From positions 1-63,462 of the forward strand of contig JACQVS010000240.1 in NCBI GenBank assembly GCA_016209605.1: DNA of 63,462 bases, in the 5' to 3' direction. Shown here piece after piece: positions 16,845-24,649 of the stretch; positions within the stretch are counted from its first letter, which is position 1; each line of letters opens with the position of its first letter. The notes below the pieces were generated by a model. It did not search any database. It saw only the letters and a list, made by a program, of their open reading frames with translations, and was not told where the DNA came from. A program made the translations under genes and the position numbers. Origin of the DNA: Planctomycetota bacterium (GTDB taxonomy: Bacteria > Planctomycetota > UBA8108 > JACQVS01).

Positions 16845-18833
16845 ATGTCGTTTGAGCTTCACTTTCTCCGCGACCTCTTGCTGCTCTTTTCGCTGGCCAG
16901 CCTGGTGGTGGTGATCTGCCATCACATCCGGCTGCCGGCCATCGTTGGCTTCCTCCTCACCGGTGTCATCGCCGGCCCCTACGGTTTGAAGCTAATCAGC
17001 GAGCCGGAGTCGGTCAAGTCCCTGGCCGAGATCGGCGTCGTCCTCCTCCTCTTCACCATCGGCATCGAGTTTTCCCTGGAGAACCTCTACCGCATCCGGG
17101 CGGTGATGCTCATGGGCGGCACCCTGCAAATGCTGCTCACCGGCGGCCTCATGGCCCTGGTGTCGGGGCTATTCTTTCAACTGACGGTCCAGCAGGCCAT
17201 CTTCCTCGGCATGCTGATCGCCTTGAGCAGCACCGCCATCGTCCTCAAGATCCTCTCCGACAAGGCGGAGGTGGACAGCCCGCACGGGCGGATTTCCCTG
17301 GCGATCCTGATCTTCCAGGACCTGTGCGTGGTCCCGATGATGATCGTCACGCCGTATCTCTCCGGCCAGGGCGGGACTTTCGGCGACATGGCCTGGACGC
17401 TCGCCAAGGCCCTGCTCATGGTGGGCGGCGTGCTCCTCTGCGGGCGCTATCTCATCCCGCTCGTCCTCAAGCTGGTGGTGCGAACCCGCAACCGCGAGGT
17501 CTTTCTGCTGGTCATCATCTTCCTCTGCCTGGGGACGGCCTGGCTCAGCGCCCTGGCGGGGCTCTCCCTCGCCCTGGGGGCCTTCATGGCGGGCCTCATC
17601 ATCTCGCAGTCGGAGTACAGCCACCAGGCGCTGGGGGAGATCATCCCCTTCCGCGACGCCTTGAGCAGCCTGTTCCTGATCTCCATCGGCATGCTGCTCA
17701 ACGTCCAGACCCTGGCCGAGCCGATCCTGGTCCTGGGAGGCGTCCTCGCCATCGTGGCGATCAAGCAGCTGGTGGCTTCCGGACTGACGCTGGCCCTGGG
17801 CTACTCCTTCCGGGTCGCCTTCCTCGTGGGCGTAGGCCTGGCGCAGATCGGCGAGTTCTCTTTCGTGCTGGCGGGGGAGGGGCTGCGGTTCCACCTGCTG
17901 GACGACCACCTTTACCAGCTCTTCCTCGCCGCCTCCGCCCTGACCATGACCCTGACGCCGTTCCTCAACCAGATCGCCCCCAGGATCGCCGAGAAGCTGG
18001 AGCCGCACGTGCCCAAGGGCTTCCTGTGGCCCGGCAAGGAGGCGCGCAACGCCTCGGCAGCCGAAAAGCTCCAGAACCATGTCATCATCCTCGGCTTCGG
18101 GCCCACCGGCCGCAACCTCGCCAACGTCCTCAAGCACGTCTCGGTGCCGTACGTCGTCATCGAGATGAATCCGGAGACGGTAGCCAACGAGAAGCGCAAG
18201 GGGGAGCCGATCCTTTATGGCGACGTGGCGCGGCCGGAGGTCCTGGAGCACGCCGGCATCCACGAGGCGCGCATCCTGGTGATCGCCATCTCCGACCCCT
18301 CGTCGGTGCGGCGGTCGACGCAGCTGGCGCGCCAGCTCAATCCCGGGCTGCACATCCTCGTGCGCACCCGCTACCTGCAGGAAATGGAGCCGCTCCTCAA
18401 GCTGGGGGCCAACGAGGTGGTGCCGGAGGAGTTCGAGACTTCGCTGGAGATCTTCTCGCGCACGCTGCGCAAGCTCCTGGTGCCGCGCGACCAGGTGGAG
18501 CGCTTCATCCGCGAAGCCCGCCAGAACGGCTACGGCGTCCTGCGCGCCGAATCGCCGGCAAAGAGCCTGCCCTACGGCGTGAAAAGCCTGGTAGCGGGCG
18601 CCGACCTCGAGGTTTTCCGCGTCGAGCCCGGCTCGGCGCTGGCCGGAAAGACCTTGAGCGAGGTGCCGCTGCGGCGGGAGACTGGCGCGACCATCCTGGC
18701 CATCGGCCAGGGGAGCGACTTCCTCCTCAATCCCCCGGCCAGCGTGCAGCTCGAGCCGGAAGCCAACGCCATCGTCTTCGGCACGCCGGAGCAGATCTCC
18801 AAGGCGGCGGAGCTGTTCCGAGCGAAAAACTAG
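16845..18833 (+). CDS. KefB/KefC-type monovalent cation:proton antiporter
   Basis: A 662-residue CPA2-family membrane protein. The N-terminal ~390 residues form about twelve transmembrane helices, including FLLTGVIAGPYGL and ALSSTAIVLKIL, typical of the Na/H exchanger fold. A TrkA-N/RCK domain begins at about residue 410 with HVIILGFGPTGRNLANVL (GxGxxG) and binds a nucleotide. A TrkA-C domain occupies about residues 570-660. Such proteins exchange K+ or Na+ for protons across the inner membrane and are gated by ligand binding at the RCK domain. The gene stands alone on the plus strand and its 3' end meets the convergent dipeptidase with a 4-base overlap. It ends in TAG. Confidence 0.93.
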   Translation: MSFELHFLRDLLLLFSLASLVVVICHHIRLPAIVGFLLTGVIAGPYGLKLISEPESVKSLAEIGVVLLLFTIGIEFSLENLYRIRAVMLMGGTLQMLLTGGLMALVSGLFFQLTVQQAIFLGMLIALSSTAIVLKILSDKAEVDSPHGRISLAILIFQDLCVVPMMIVTPYLSGQGGTFGDMAWTLAKALLMVGGVLLCGRYLIPLVLKLVVRTRNREVFLLVIIFLCLGTAWLSALAGLSLALGAFMAGLIISQSEYSHQALGEIIPFRDALSSLFLISIGMLLNVQTLAEPILVLGGVLAIVAIKQLVASGLTLALGYSFRVAFLVGVGLAQIGEFSFVLAGEGLRFHLLDDHLYQLFLAASALTMTLTPFLNQIAPRIAEKLEPHVPKGFLWPGKEARNASAAEKLQNHVIILGFGPTGRNLANVLKHVSVPYVVIEMNPETVANEKRKGEPILYGDVARPEVLEHAGIHEARILVIAISDPSSVRRSTQLARQLNPGLHILVRTRYLQEMEPLLKLGANEVVPEEFETSLEIFSRTLRKLLVPRDQVERFIREARQNGYGVLRAESPAKSLPYGVKSLVAGADLEVFRVEPGSALAGKTLSEVPLRRETGATILAIGQGSDFLLNPPASVQLEPEANAIVFGTPEQISKAAELFRAKN

Positions 18834-20236
18834 TGACCCTCACCGGTTTTTCCTAGTTTTTCAATCAGCGCCGCCATGGTCACCATGCCGCGGCGGAAGT
18901 CGTCGAGGGAGAACTTCTCGTTGGGCCCGTGGGCGCCGTCATCGGGCAAGCCGAGGCCGATCAGGATGCTGTCGGTCCCGAGCGCTTCCTTGAAGGTGTT
19001 CACGACCGGAATCGATCCGCCTTCGCGGACAAACACCGGCTCGCGGCCGAAGCCCACGGCGATCGCCTCCATGGCAGCGCGCACCGCCCCGGTGTCGCAC
19101 CGCACCAGGACCGGCCTGGCGCCGTGATGGAGCTTGACCTCGACGGCCGCCGAAGCCGGCGCCAGCGACTGGATGTACTCGCTTGCCAGCCGGCCGATCT
19201 CCTCCGGATCCTGATCGGGGACGAGCCGCATGGAGATCTTCGCCCGCGCCTCCGCGGGCAGGACCGTCTTCATCCCTTCGCCGGTGTGGCCGCTGACCAG
19301 TCCGTTCACCTCGAAGGTCGGGCGAGCCCAGCGGCGCTCGAGAACGCTGTAGCCCTCCTCGCCCCACAGCTTCGGCGCCCCCACCTCCTCCTGGAACTCC
19401 CGGTCGCTGAAGGGGAGCTTGCGGATCTCCTCGCGCTCCTGGTCATCGAGGGGGCGCACCTTATCGTAAAAGCCCGGGATGGCCACCTTGCCGAAGGGGG
19501 CGTGGCAGGCGGCGACCATCCTCGCTAGAACCATGGCAGGATTGGCGACGGCGCCGCCGTAGGAGCCGGAGTGGAGGTCTTTCTTCGGCCCCCGCACGAT
19601 GATCTCGAGGCACAGGATGCCGCGCAGGCCGTAAGTGATGGCGGGAAGGCCGGCGGCGAACTGCGTCGAGTCGGCGATGACCACCGCCTCGGCCCGCAAG
19701 CGCTCCTTTTCGCGGCTCACGAAGGGCATCAAGCTCTGGCTGCCGACCTCCTCCTCCCCCTCGATCAGCACTTTGAGGTGGAGGTCCTCGCCGAGGCCGG
19801 CCTCGAGGGCGGCTCGGATGCCGCAGAGGAGAGCCAGGACCTGCCCCTTGTCATCCGAGGCCCCCCGCGCCACGACGCTGCCGCTCTCCACCACCGGCTC
19901 GAAGGGATCTTGGCGCCAGGGCTCCTTCGATGGGTCGGCCGGCTGGACGTCATAGTGCCCGTAAACCAGCAGGGCCGGGCCGCCAGGCCGGCCGGGGCGC
20001 TCGCCGTAAACGATGGGGTGGCCTTCCGTCGGCACCAGCTCCACCTTCAAGCCGGCCTCCCGCATCCGCTTCCGGACCCACTCCGCGCATCGCGCCACAT
20101 CCCCCCTGCGCCGGGAGTCGCTGCTCACCGAGGGGAAGCGCAAGAATTCAAAGAGCCGCTCCCGAAACTCCGCCTCCCTGGACGAAATAAACGATTGCGC
20201 TTTTTTGAAAGCCGGTGAAAGTTCTGGTAATTTCAT
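18830..20236 (-). CDS. M20-family dipeptidase
   Basis: A 468-residue zinc peptidase of the M20 family (dipeptidase/CNDP-like). Metal ligands and catalytic residues are visible: YGHYDVQP (first His and the assisting Asp) near residue 95, RGASDDKG (bridging Asp) near 128, and EGEEEVGS (general-base Glu pair) near 163. A lid domain follows (DLHSGSYGGAV), and a late EGGSIP stretch precedes the final metal ligand in GAHGPNE. No signal peptide is evident, so it is probably cytoplasmic and hydrolyses dipeptides. It converges on the antiporter gene with a 4-base overlap. Confidence 0.92.
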   Translation of the reverse strand: MKLPELSPAFKKAQSFISSREAEFRERLFEFLRFPSVSSDSRRRGDVARCAEWVRKRMREAGLKVELVPTEGHPIVYGERPGRPGGPALLVYGHYDVQPADPSKEPWRQDPFEPVVESGSVVARGASDDKGQVLALLCGIRAALEAGLGEDLHLKVLIEGEEEVGSQSLMPFVSREKERLRAEAVVIADSTQFAAGLPAITYGLRGILCLEIIVRGPKKDLHSGSYGGAVANPAMVLARMVAACHAPFGKVAIPGFYDKVRPLDDQEREEIRKLPFSDREFQEEVGAPKLWGEEGYSVLERRWARPTFEVNGLVSGHTGEGMKTVLPAEARAKISMRLVPDQDPEEIGRLASEYIQSLAPASAAVEVKLHHGARPVLVRCDTGAVRAAMEAIAVGFGREPVFVREGGSIPVVNTFKEALGTDSILIGLGLPDDGAHGPNEKFSLDDFRRGMVTMAALIEKLGKTGEGH

Positions 20237-20354
20237 CGTTCAAGCCCGAATGGTTGTGTTTCAGATGTCTTAGTCATCGACGCTCCGATATTATAGAGGG
20301 AGCTTTGATCAGGCGGCAACGAGCGTTCGGTGGTGAGTTTCGGTAATCACGTCC

Positions 20355-23300
20355 ATGCTGGCACAACTCTGGAGCGAGGAAAGGGAGCTGCAAAGGAAGG
20401 CTCTCGCCGCCGTTTTTTCTGGAGAAGCCGTCCGGGCGGAAGACCTGGAATCGTGGTCGCTGGCCCGCGAGCGGATGGCGTCGGAGCTTGGCGCCGCCGG
20501 GCGCGCCGAGGCCGCGGCGGCCATCGACGAGCAGGTCCTCCTCGCCCGCGTTGCCCTGGAAAGCCTCGAGGACCAGCCCGGGGCTGCCGCCGGGATCGAG
20601 AAAGGATCGGCGCCGCCCTTCCTGGAAGCCCTCCTCCTCGGCGAGCGCCTGCGCTGGCTGCGCCGGCTCTGCGGCCGCTGCCTCGGCGAGCCCGGCGGCG
20701 CGCCGTTCGAGTTCATCCAGGCGGAGGTCCACCGGATCGCCTCCAGGGCCCGGGAGCTGGCGGAGCTGCAGCCGCGGCTCGGAGAGGCGGTGCGGCCGAT
20801 TCTCGAAGGGGCGCGTGCCGCTTCCGCGCAGATCCGCGGCCTGCTGGCGGACCGCTGGCTCGAGGAAGCCGGAAAGAGCGGACCCGATCAAAGCTCCCCC
20901 CGCGAGCGCTTCCAGGCCGCCTGGCAGAGAGTCCTGGGCTTTCACGAACAGATCGCTCCTCTCGATCCGGACGACCGCCAGGCCGCCAGCCGCCGGGAAG
21001 CCCTCCGCTCCGGATATGAAAACGACCTGGCCGCCTGCCACTCGGCCTTGCCGCAGCTCGAGGCCGCCGACCTCGAGGGCTGCCTGCTCAAGGCCGTCTG
21101 CCAGCTCGAGGAGCACGCCTCCACTTTCCTCTCGGAAGGCGACCTCCAGGAGGCGGAGGCGCGCATCGCCATGCTCCACGCCGCCGTCGAGGCGATCGAC
21201 GACTTCGAGGGGATCATCCGGCCGCTGGGTCCGAGGCTCTTCAAGAAGGCGAAGGGCTCGTCGCCGACCCTCCTCGACTTCCAGCGCGAGCACCGCCGTC
21301 TACTGTGGGTGAAGCAGTACGCTCGGCGCACGATCCAAACCCTGGAGCTCGAAGCAAAGCTGGAAGAGTGGCTCGGCCGCCGCCGGCTGCGCCGTTTTGA
21401 AAACGCGGTCTTCGGGCTCATCCTCATCCTGGTGCTCCTCGTGGCAGTGGAGTGGCGGCTGGATGCTTCGGGGGCGCTGACGCCGGCATGGGCCTGGGCC
21501 TTTCAGCTCGCCGACCTGGGGATCTGCAGCGTGCTCCTGGGGGACTTTTTCCTGCGCTGGGCCGTTTCAGGCTGGGCCGGGTGGTTCCTGCGCCGCCACT
21601 TCGTCTTCGACTTCCTGCCGGCGCTGCCTTACGGATTTCTTTTCAGCGTTCTCGAAAGCCTCACCGTCTCGGAAGAAATGCTGCTGTTTATCGAGTCGGC
21701 GCGCGTGCTGCTCTTCATCCGCGTCTTGAGGGCCGTGACCATGGGCATCCGCACCGCCCAGCCTTTCCTGCGGGCCATGGTCCCCTTCCTGCGGCTCTTC
21801 CGGCTGCTCGTCTTCCTGGTGCGCGGCTCCGACCGCATCGTCCATTACTTCCGCGGCCTCCTCGACTCGAACGTTCTCCTCTTCGAGGAGCAGGCGCAGG
21901 AGTCCCGCGAGCGCCCCCTTGCCTCCAAGGCCGACCGCCTCCACGGGCGCCAGCTCCTCCTGGTGCGCGACTGGATCCGCGATGCGGATCCCGGCATACG
22001 CCCCGGTCTCCTCCACGGCTACCTGCATCTCCTGCGCTTCGAGGCCGCCCACTGGTTGAAGGGCTCGATGGCTTTCAAGGAGCCGGCCGCTGACCGAACC
22101 GTCTACCTCGAGACGCTCATCGACACTCTCGTCAACTTGAATGCCCTTTCGGTAGAGGAGGCCCTCGGCCAGAACGGCGCCTCGCGCCTTGCCAAGCTTA
22201 TCCGCTGGATCGATTTCCCCCTGCTGCGGCATCTGCCGATCCTCCGGCGCTGGGTGCCGGCGGCGCGGCGCGCCGATCCCCTCGAGGCGGTCGCGGCGGC
22301 AGCCCGCGAGCTGGGGCGCTTCTTCCAGAGGATCCTCGCCTTCTTCCACGCCTGGGGCGACCTCTCCGGCATCACCACCGGTCCGCAGATCCTCGACCGC
22401 CTGGCCACTGCGATGATCCGCACCACGCAGAGGCCGATGGTGCGATTGATCATCTTCGGCGGCCTTTTCATCTTGTTCAATTCGATAGTCGAAAGCCGCT
22501 CCGAGGGATTTCTTGCCAAAATCTCTGAATGGTTGAATCGTATCGTCGGCTTGCCGCTCTTTGTCCTCGGCTCGATCTGCCTGATCGTCAACTTCACCGG
22601 CCGCTGGTTCAAGCGCATCTCCGGCGAAGCCCTCGATTTTTATTTGCGCACCTCCGAGGCGCACTTCTTCAGCCTGCTCCGGGATCTGAAAGCCCGGCGC
22701 CGGGAGGAGGATCTGGAGGAGATCCGCCGCCGCGTCCTCATCCCCGAGTGCCGGCTGCGAGGCTGCCACGCCGAGGCCACCGGCGCCGCCCTGGCCCGCT
22801 TCCGGGAGAGACTGGCCAGCGCTGCAGGCGCCGGCCCCTCGCCGGCCCACGCCGCGGCGGCCTCCGGGGAAGGCCCCGACCCCATCCCCCTCGAGCCGGA
22901 GGCCGAGCACGTCGCGCTCCTTTATCGCGACTACTTGAACGGCACGCCGCTCCAGCGCACCGACGACAAGTCCTCCATGCAGCTCCTCGGCAACCTGGCG
23001 ATGCGCGACATCCGCACCGGCATGCTGCTGCTGGGAAAAAAGGAGAGGCGGCGGCTCGAGAAATTGGCGCTCGAGAAGGACCGCCTGCTCGGCCTGGGGC
23101 CCTATATCTGGTTCCGCTTCATCTCGGAAAGCATGGCGATCGAAACCGCCAAGCTCACCCTCGAGTACAACTCCTCTTGCATTCCTCTGCTTCAGCTCGA
23201 GAGCGCCCATCCCGAGCAGCGGCGGCGCTTCGAGAATTTCCTCAAGGAGAAGCGCGAGGTCATCGACCCGGCCGCCCGGCGCGCCCGGCGCTCGCAGACC

Positions 23301-24569
23301 GACATCCTCGAGGCGCCGCTCATAACCACGTACTTCCACAGCCTGCACTTCCTCAGCGAGAATTCCGGGCAGGACCTCAAGGTCGAGGAGCATTTCGGGA
23401 CCGAGGTCATGGAGGCCATGATTCGCGACCGCCGCGCCATGGTGCGGGACATCTTCGGAACCTGGCCCTACCATCTCCTGCCGCGCCGCCTGCGGCGCTT
23501 CAACTTCTACCGGCTCTACTTCCGCTACCTGGGCGGGGCGAAGGTGTTCCTCTTTCCCTTCTTCCTCCTCGGCCAGCTGCTCGGCCTCTTCTTCCGCGGC
23601 TTCGCCAACCTGGTGCGCATCGTCCGCGAGGTGCTGGGGAAGGTGCAGGTCAAGCGCAGCCGCCTGTCGCGCGTCGCCGGATTCGACGTCGCCGTCCGGA
23701 AGATCAACCGCATGCGCAAGCCCTACTTCATGGAGGCCATGCACCTCCGCGCCGCCGTCGACCTCGAGTACTTCGGCATCCGCATTCCGGGGGCGGCCGC
23801 CGGCGCCAAGGAGTACACTTACCTGGAGGACCTCGAGTTCATCGGCGCCCTCGAGCCGGAGCGCCAGTACTTCGAGGAACTGCGGCGGTCGCACCTTAAG
23901 AACTTCCGCCGGCTGCGGAGCTTCCTCGCGGCAGCGGATTTCCTGGCGGGAGCTTCCCTCGGCGGCGGCGAGGCCGCGGCGCCGCGCGCCCGGTTGAACG
24001 AATCGCACCCGGAGGTCCTGCGCGCCGTGGCGGCGGCCTTCATCACCGACCAGTACCGCCTGCGCTCGCTCATCGTCGGGCCGCAGGAGATCGTCGAGTT
24101 CTTCGAGCGGGCGCTGGCGGAGCCCCCCACAGGCCCCCTTTCGCGGCTCCTGCAGTCCTTCTGCCACCACGCCTTCTGGCGGCTCTGGCCCTCGGTCCGC
24201 CGCCGCGGTCGCCTGTTCGAGCGCTTCTTCGAGATGCACCCGCACTTCCAGAACGCGCCGCGGCGCCTGCGGGCTCAGGCGCGGCGCGCTTTCCTGCGAG
24301 CCGCTCCGGCGACGGCGCGGCACTGCGCCGTGGCCGTTCAAAAGATCACCGACCTTTCCGGCTACCAGCGGGCGGTGGCCGATGCCCTCGACCGCGTCGT
24401 CCGCGAGCATTCGCTGTGGAGCGAGAAGCTCATCACCTTAAGAACCATCCAGACCCTGACCATCCTCGACATCCGCAGCTACCGCGAGTTGGTCCGGGAG
24501 CTGGGCGGCTACGACAGCGGCGAGGAGGAGAAGGAGCGGCGAAAATCGACCTCGGAAGAAAGGAATTGA
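20355..24569 (+). CDS. Giant protein with voltage-sensor-like membrane domain, otherwise unrecognised
   Basis: A 1404-residue protein that I cannot assign to a full-length family. The first ~340 residues are alpha-helical and look soluble. Residues ~347-500 hold four hydrophobic helices in the layout of an ion-channel voltage sensor: an S2-like ADLGICSVLLGDFFLRW, an S3-like RRHFVFDFLPALPYG, and a long S4-like helix with arginines every three to four residues (RVLLFIRVLRA, then LRLFRLLVFLVRG). No pore helix or selectivity filter follows. Two more helices occur near 694-755 and one near 1063-1090. The rest is Arg/Glu-rich and helical. It is divergent from the dipeptidase gene. It may be a membrane-potential-responsive or structural protein, an inference from the helix pattern only. 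Confidence 0.6.
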   Translation: MLAQLWSEERELQRKALAAVFSGEAVRAEDLESWSLARERMASELGAAGRAEAAAAIDEQVLLARVALESLEDQPGAAAGIEKGSAPPFLEALLLGERLRWLRRLCGRCLGEPGGAPFEFIQAEVHRIASRARELAELQPRLGEAVRPILEGARAASAQIRGLLADRWLEEAGKSGPDQSSPRERFQAAWQRVLGFHEQIAPLDPDDRQAASRREALRSGYENDLAACHSALPQLEAADLEGCLLKAVCQLEEHASTFLSEGDLQEAEARIAMLHAAVEAIDDFEGIIRPLGPRLFKKAKGSSPTLLDFQREHRRLLWVKQYARRTIQTLELEAKLEEWLGRRRLRRFENAVFGLILILVLLVAVEWRLDASGALTPAWAWAFQLADLGICSVLLGDFFLRWAVSGWAGWFLRRHFVFDFLPALPYGFLFSVLESLTVSEEMLLFIESARVLLFIRVLRAVTMGIRTAQPFLRAMVPFLRLFRLLVFLVRGSDRIVHYFRGLLDSNVLLFEEQAQESRERPLASKADRLHGRQLLLVRDWIRDADPGIRPGLLHGYLHLLRFEAAHWLKGSMAFKEPAADRTVYLETLIDTLVNLNALSVEEALGQNGASRLAKLIRWIDFPLLRHLPILRRWVPAARRADPLEAVAAAARELGRFFQRILAFFHAWGDLSGITTGPQILDRLATAMIRTTQRPMVRLIIFGGLFILFNSIVESRSEGFLAKISEWLNRIVGLPLFVLGSICLIVNFTGRWFKRISGEALDFYLRTSEAHFFSLLRDLKARRREEDLEEIRRRVLIPECRLRGCHAEATGAALARFRERLASAAGAGPSPAHAAAASGEGPDPIPLEPEAEHVALLYRDYLNGTPLQRTDDKSSMQLLGNLAMRDIRTGMLLLGKKERRRLEKLALEKDRLLGLGPYIWFRFISESMAIETAKLTLEYNSSCIPLLQLESAHPEQRRRFENFLKEKREVIDPAARRARRSQTDILEAPLITTYFHSLHFLSENSGQDLKVEEHFGTEVMEAMIRDRRAMVRDIFGTWPYHLLPRRLRRFNFYRLYFRYLGGAKVFLFPFFLLGQLLGLFFRGFANLVRIVREVLGKVQVKRSRLSRVAGFDVAVRKINRMRKPYFMEAMHLRAAVDLEYFGIRIPGAAAGAKEYTYLEDLEFIGALEPERQYFEELRRSHLKNFRRLRSFLAAADFLAGASLGGGEAAAPRARLNESHPEVLRAVAAAFITDQYRLRSLIVGPQEIVEFFERALAEPPTGPLSRLLQSFCHHAFWRLWPSVRRRGRLFERFFEMHPHFQNAPRRLRAQARRAFLRAAPATARHCAVAVQKITDLSGYQRAVADALDRVVREHSLWSEKLITLRTIQTLTILDIRSYRELVRELGGYDSGEEEKERRKSTSEERN

Positions 24570-24571
24570 AC

Positions 24572-24595
24572 CACGAAGGCACGAAGACACGAAGG
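24572..24595 (+). repeat. Three tandem CACGAAG(G/A) units, dispersed intergenic repeat type
   Basis: Just after the stop of the 1404-residue protein lie three 8-base units reading CACGAAGG, CACGAAGA and CACGAAGG. The same kind of sequence is known as a dispersed intergenic repeat in many bacteria, where its translation gives spurious NHEGTKTRR peptides. It is repeated here once only. The identification rests on memory of that motif, not a search. Confidence 0.5.
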
Positions 24596-24649
24596 GGAAG
24601 GAAAGAAAGTCAACTCGCAAGGCCATTATTTGTTAGGGGCTGTCCCGCT

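Noticed and set aside
21567..24410. Open frame of 947 codons on the minus strand
   Set aside because: It is the shadow of the 1404-residue gene, with no recognisable domain.
20355..24569. Full ion channel
   Set aside because: The four-helix block looks like a voltage sensor, but no pore loop or selectivity filter follows.
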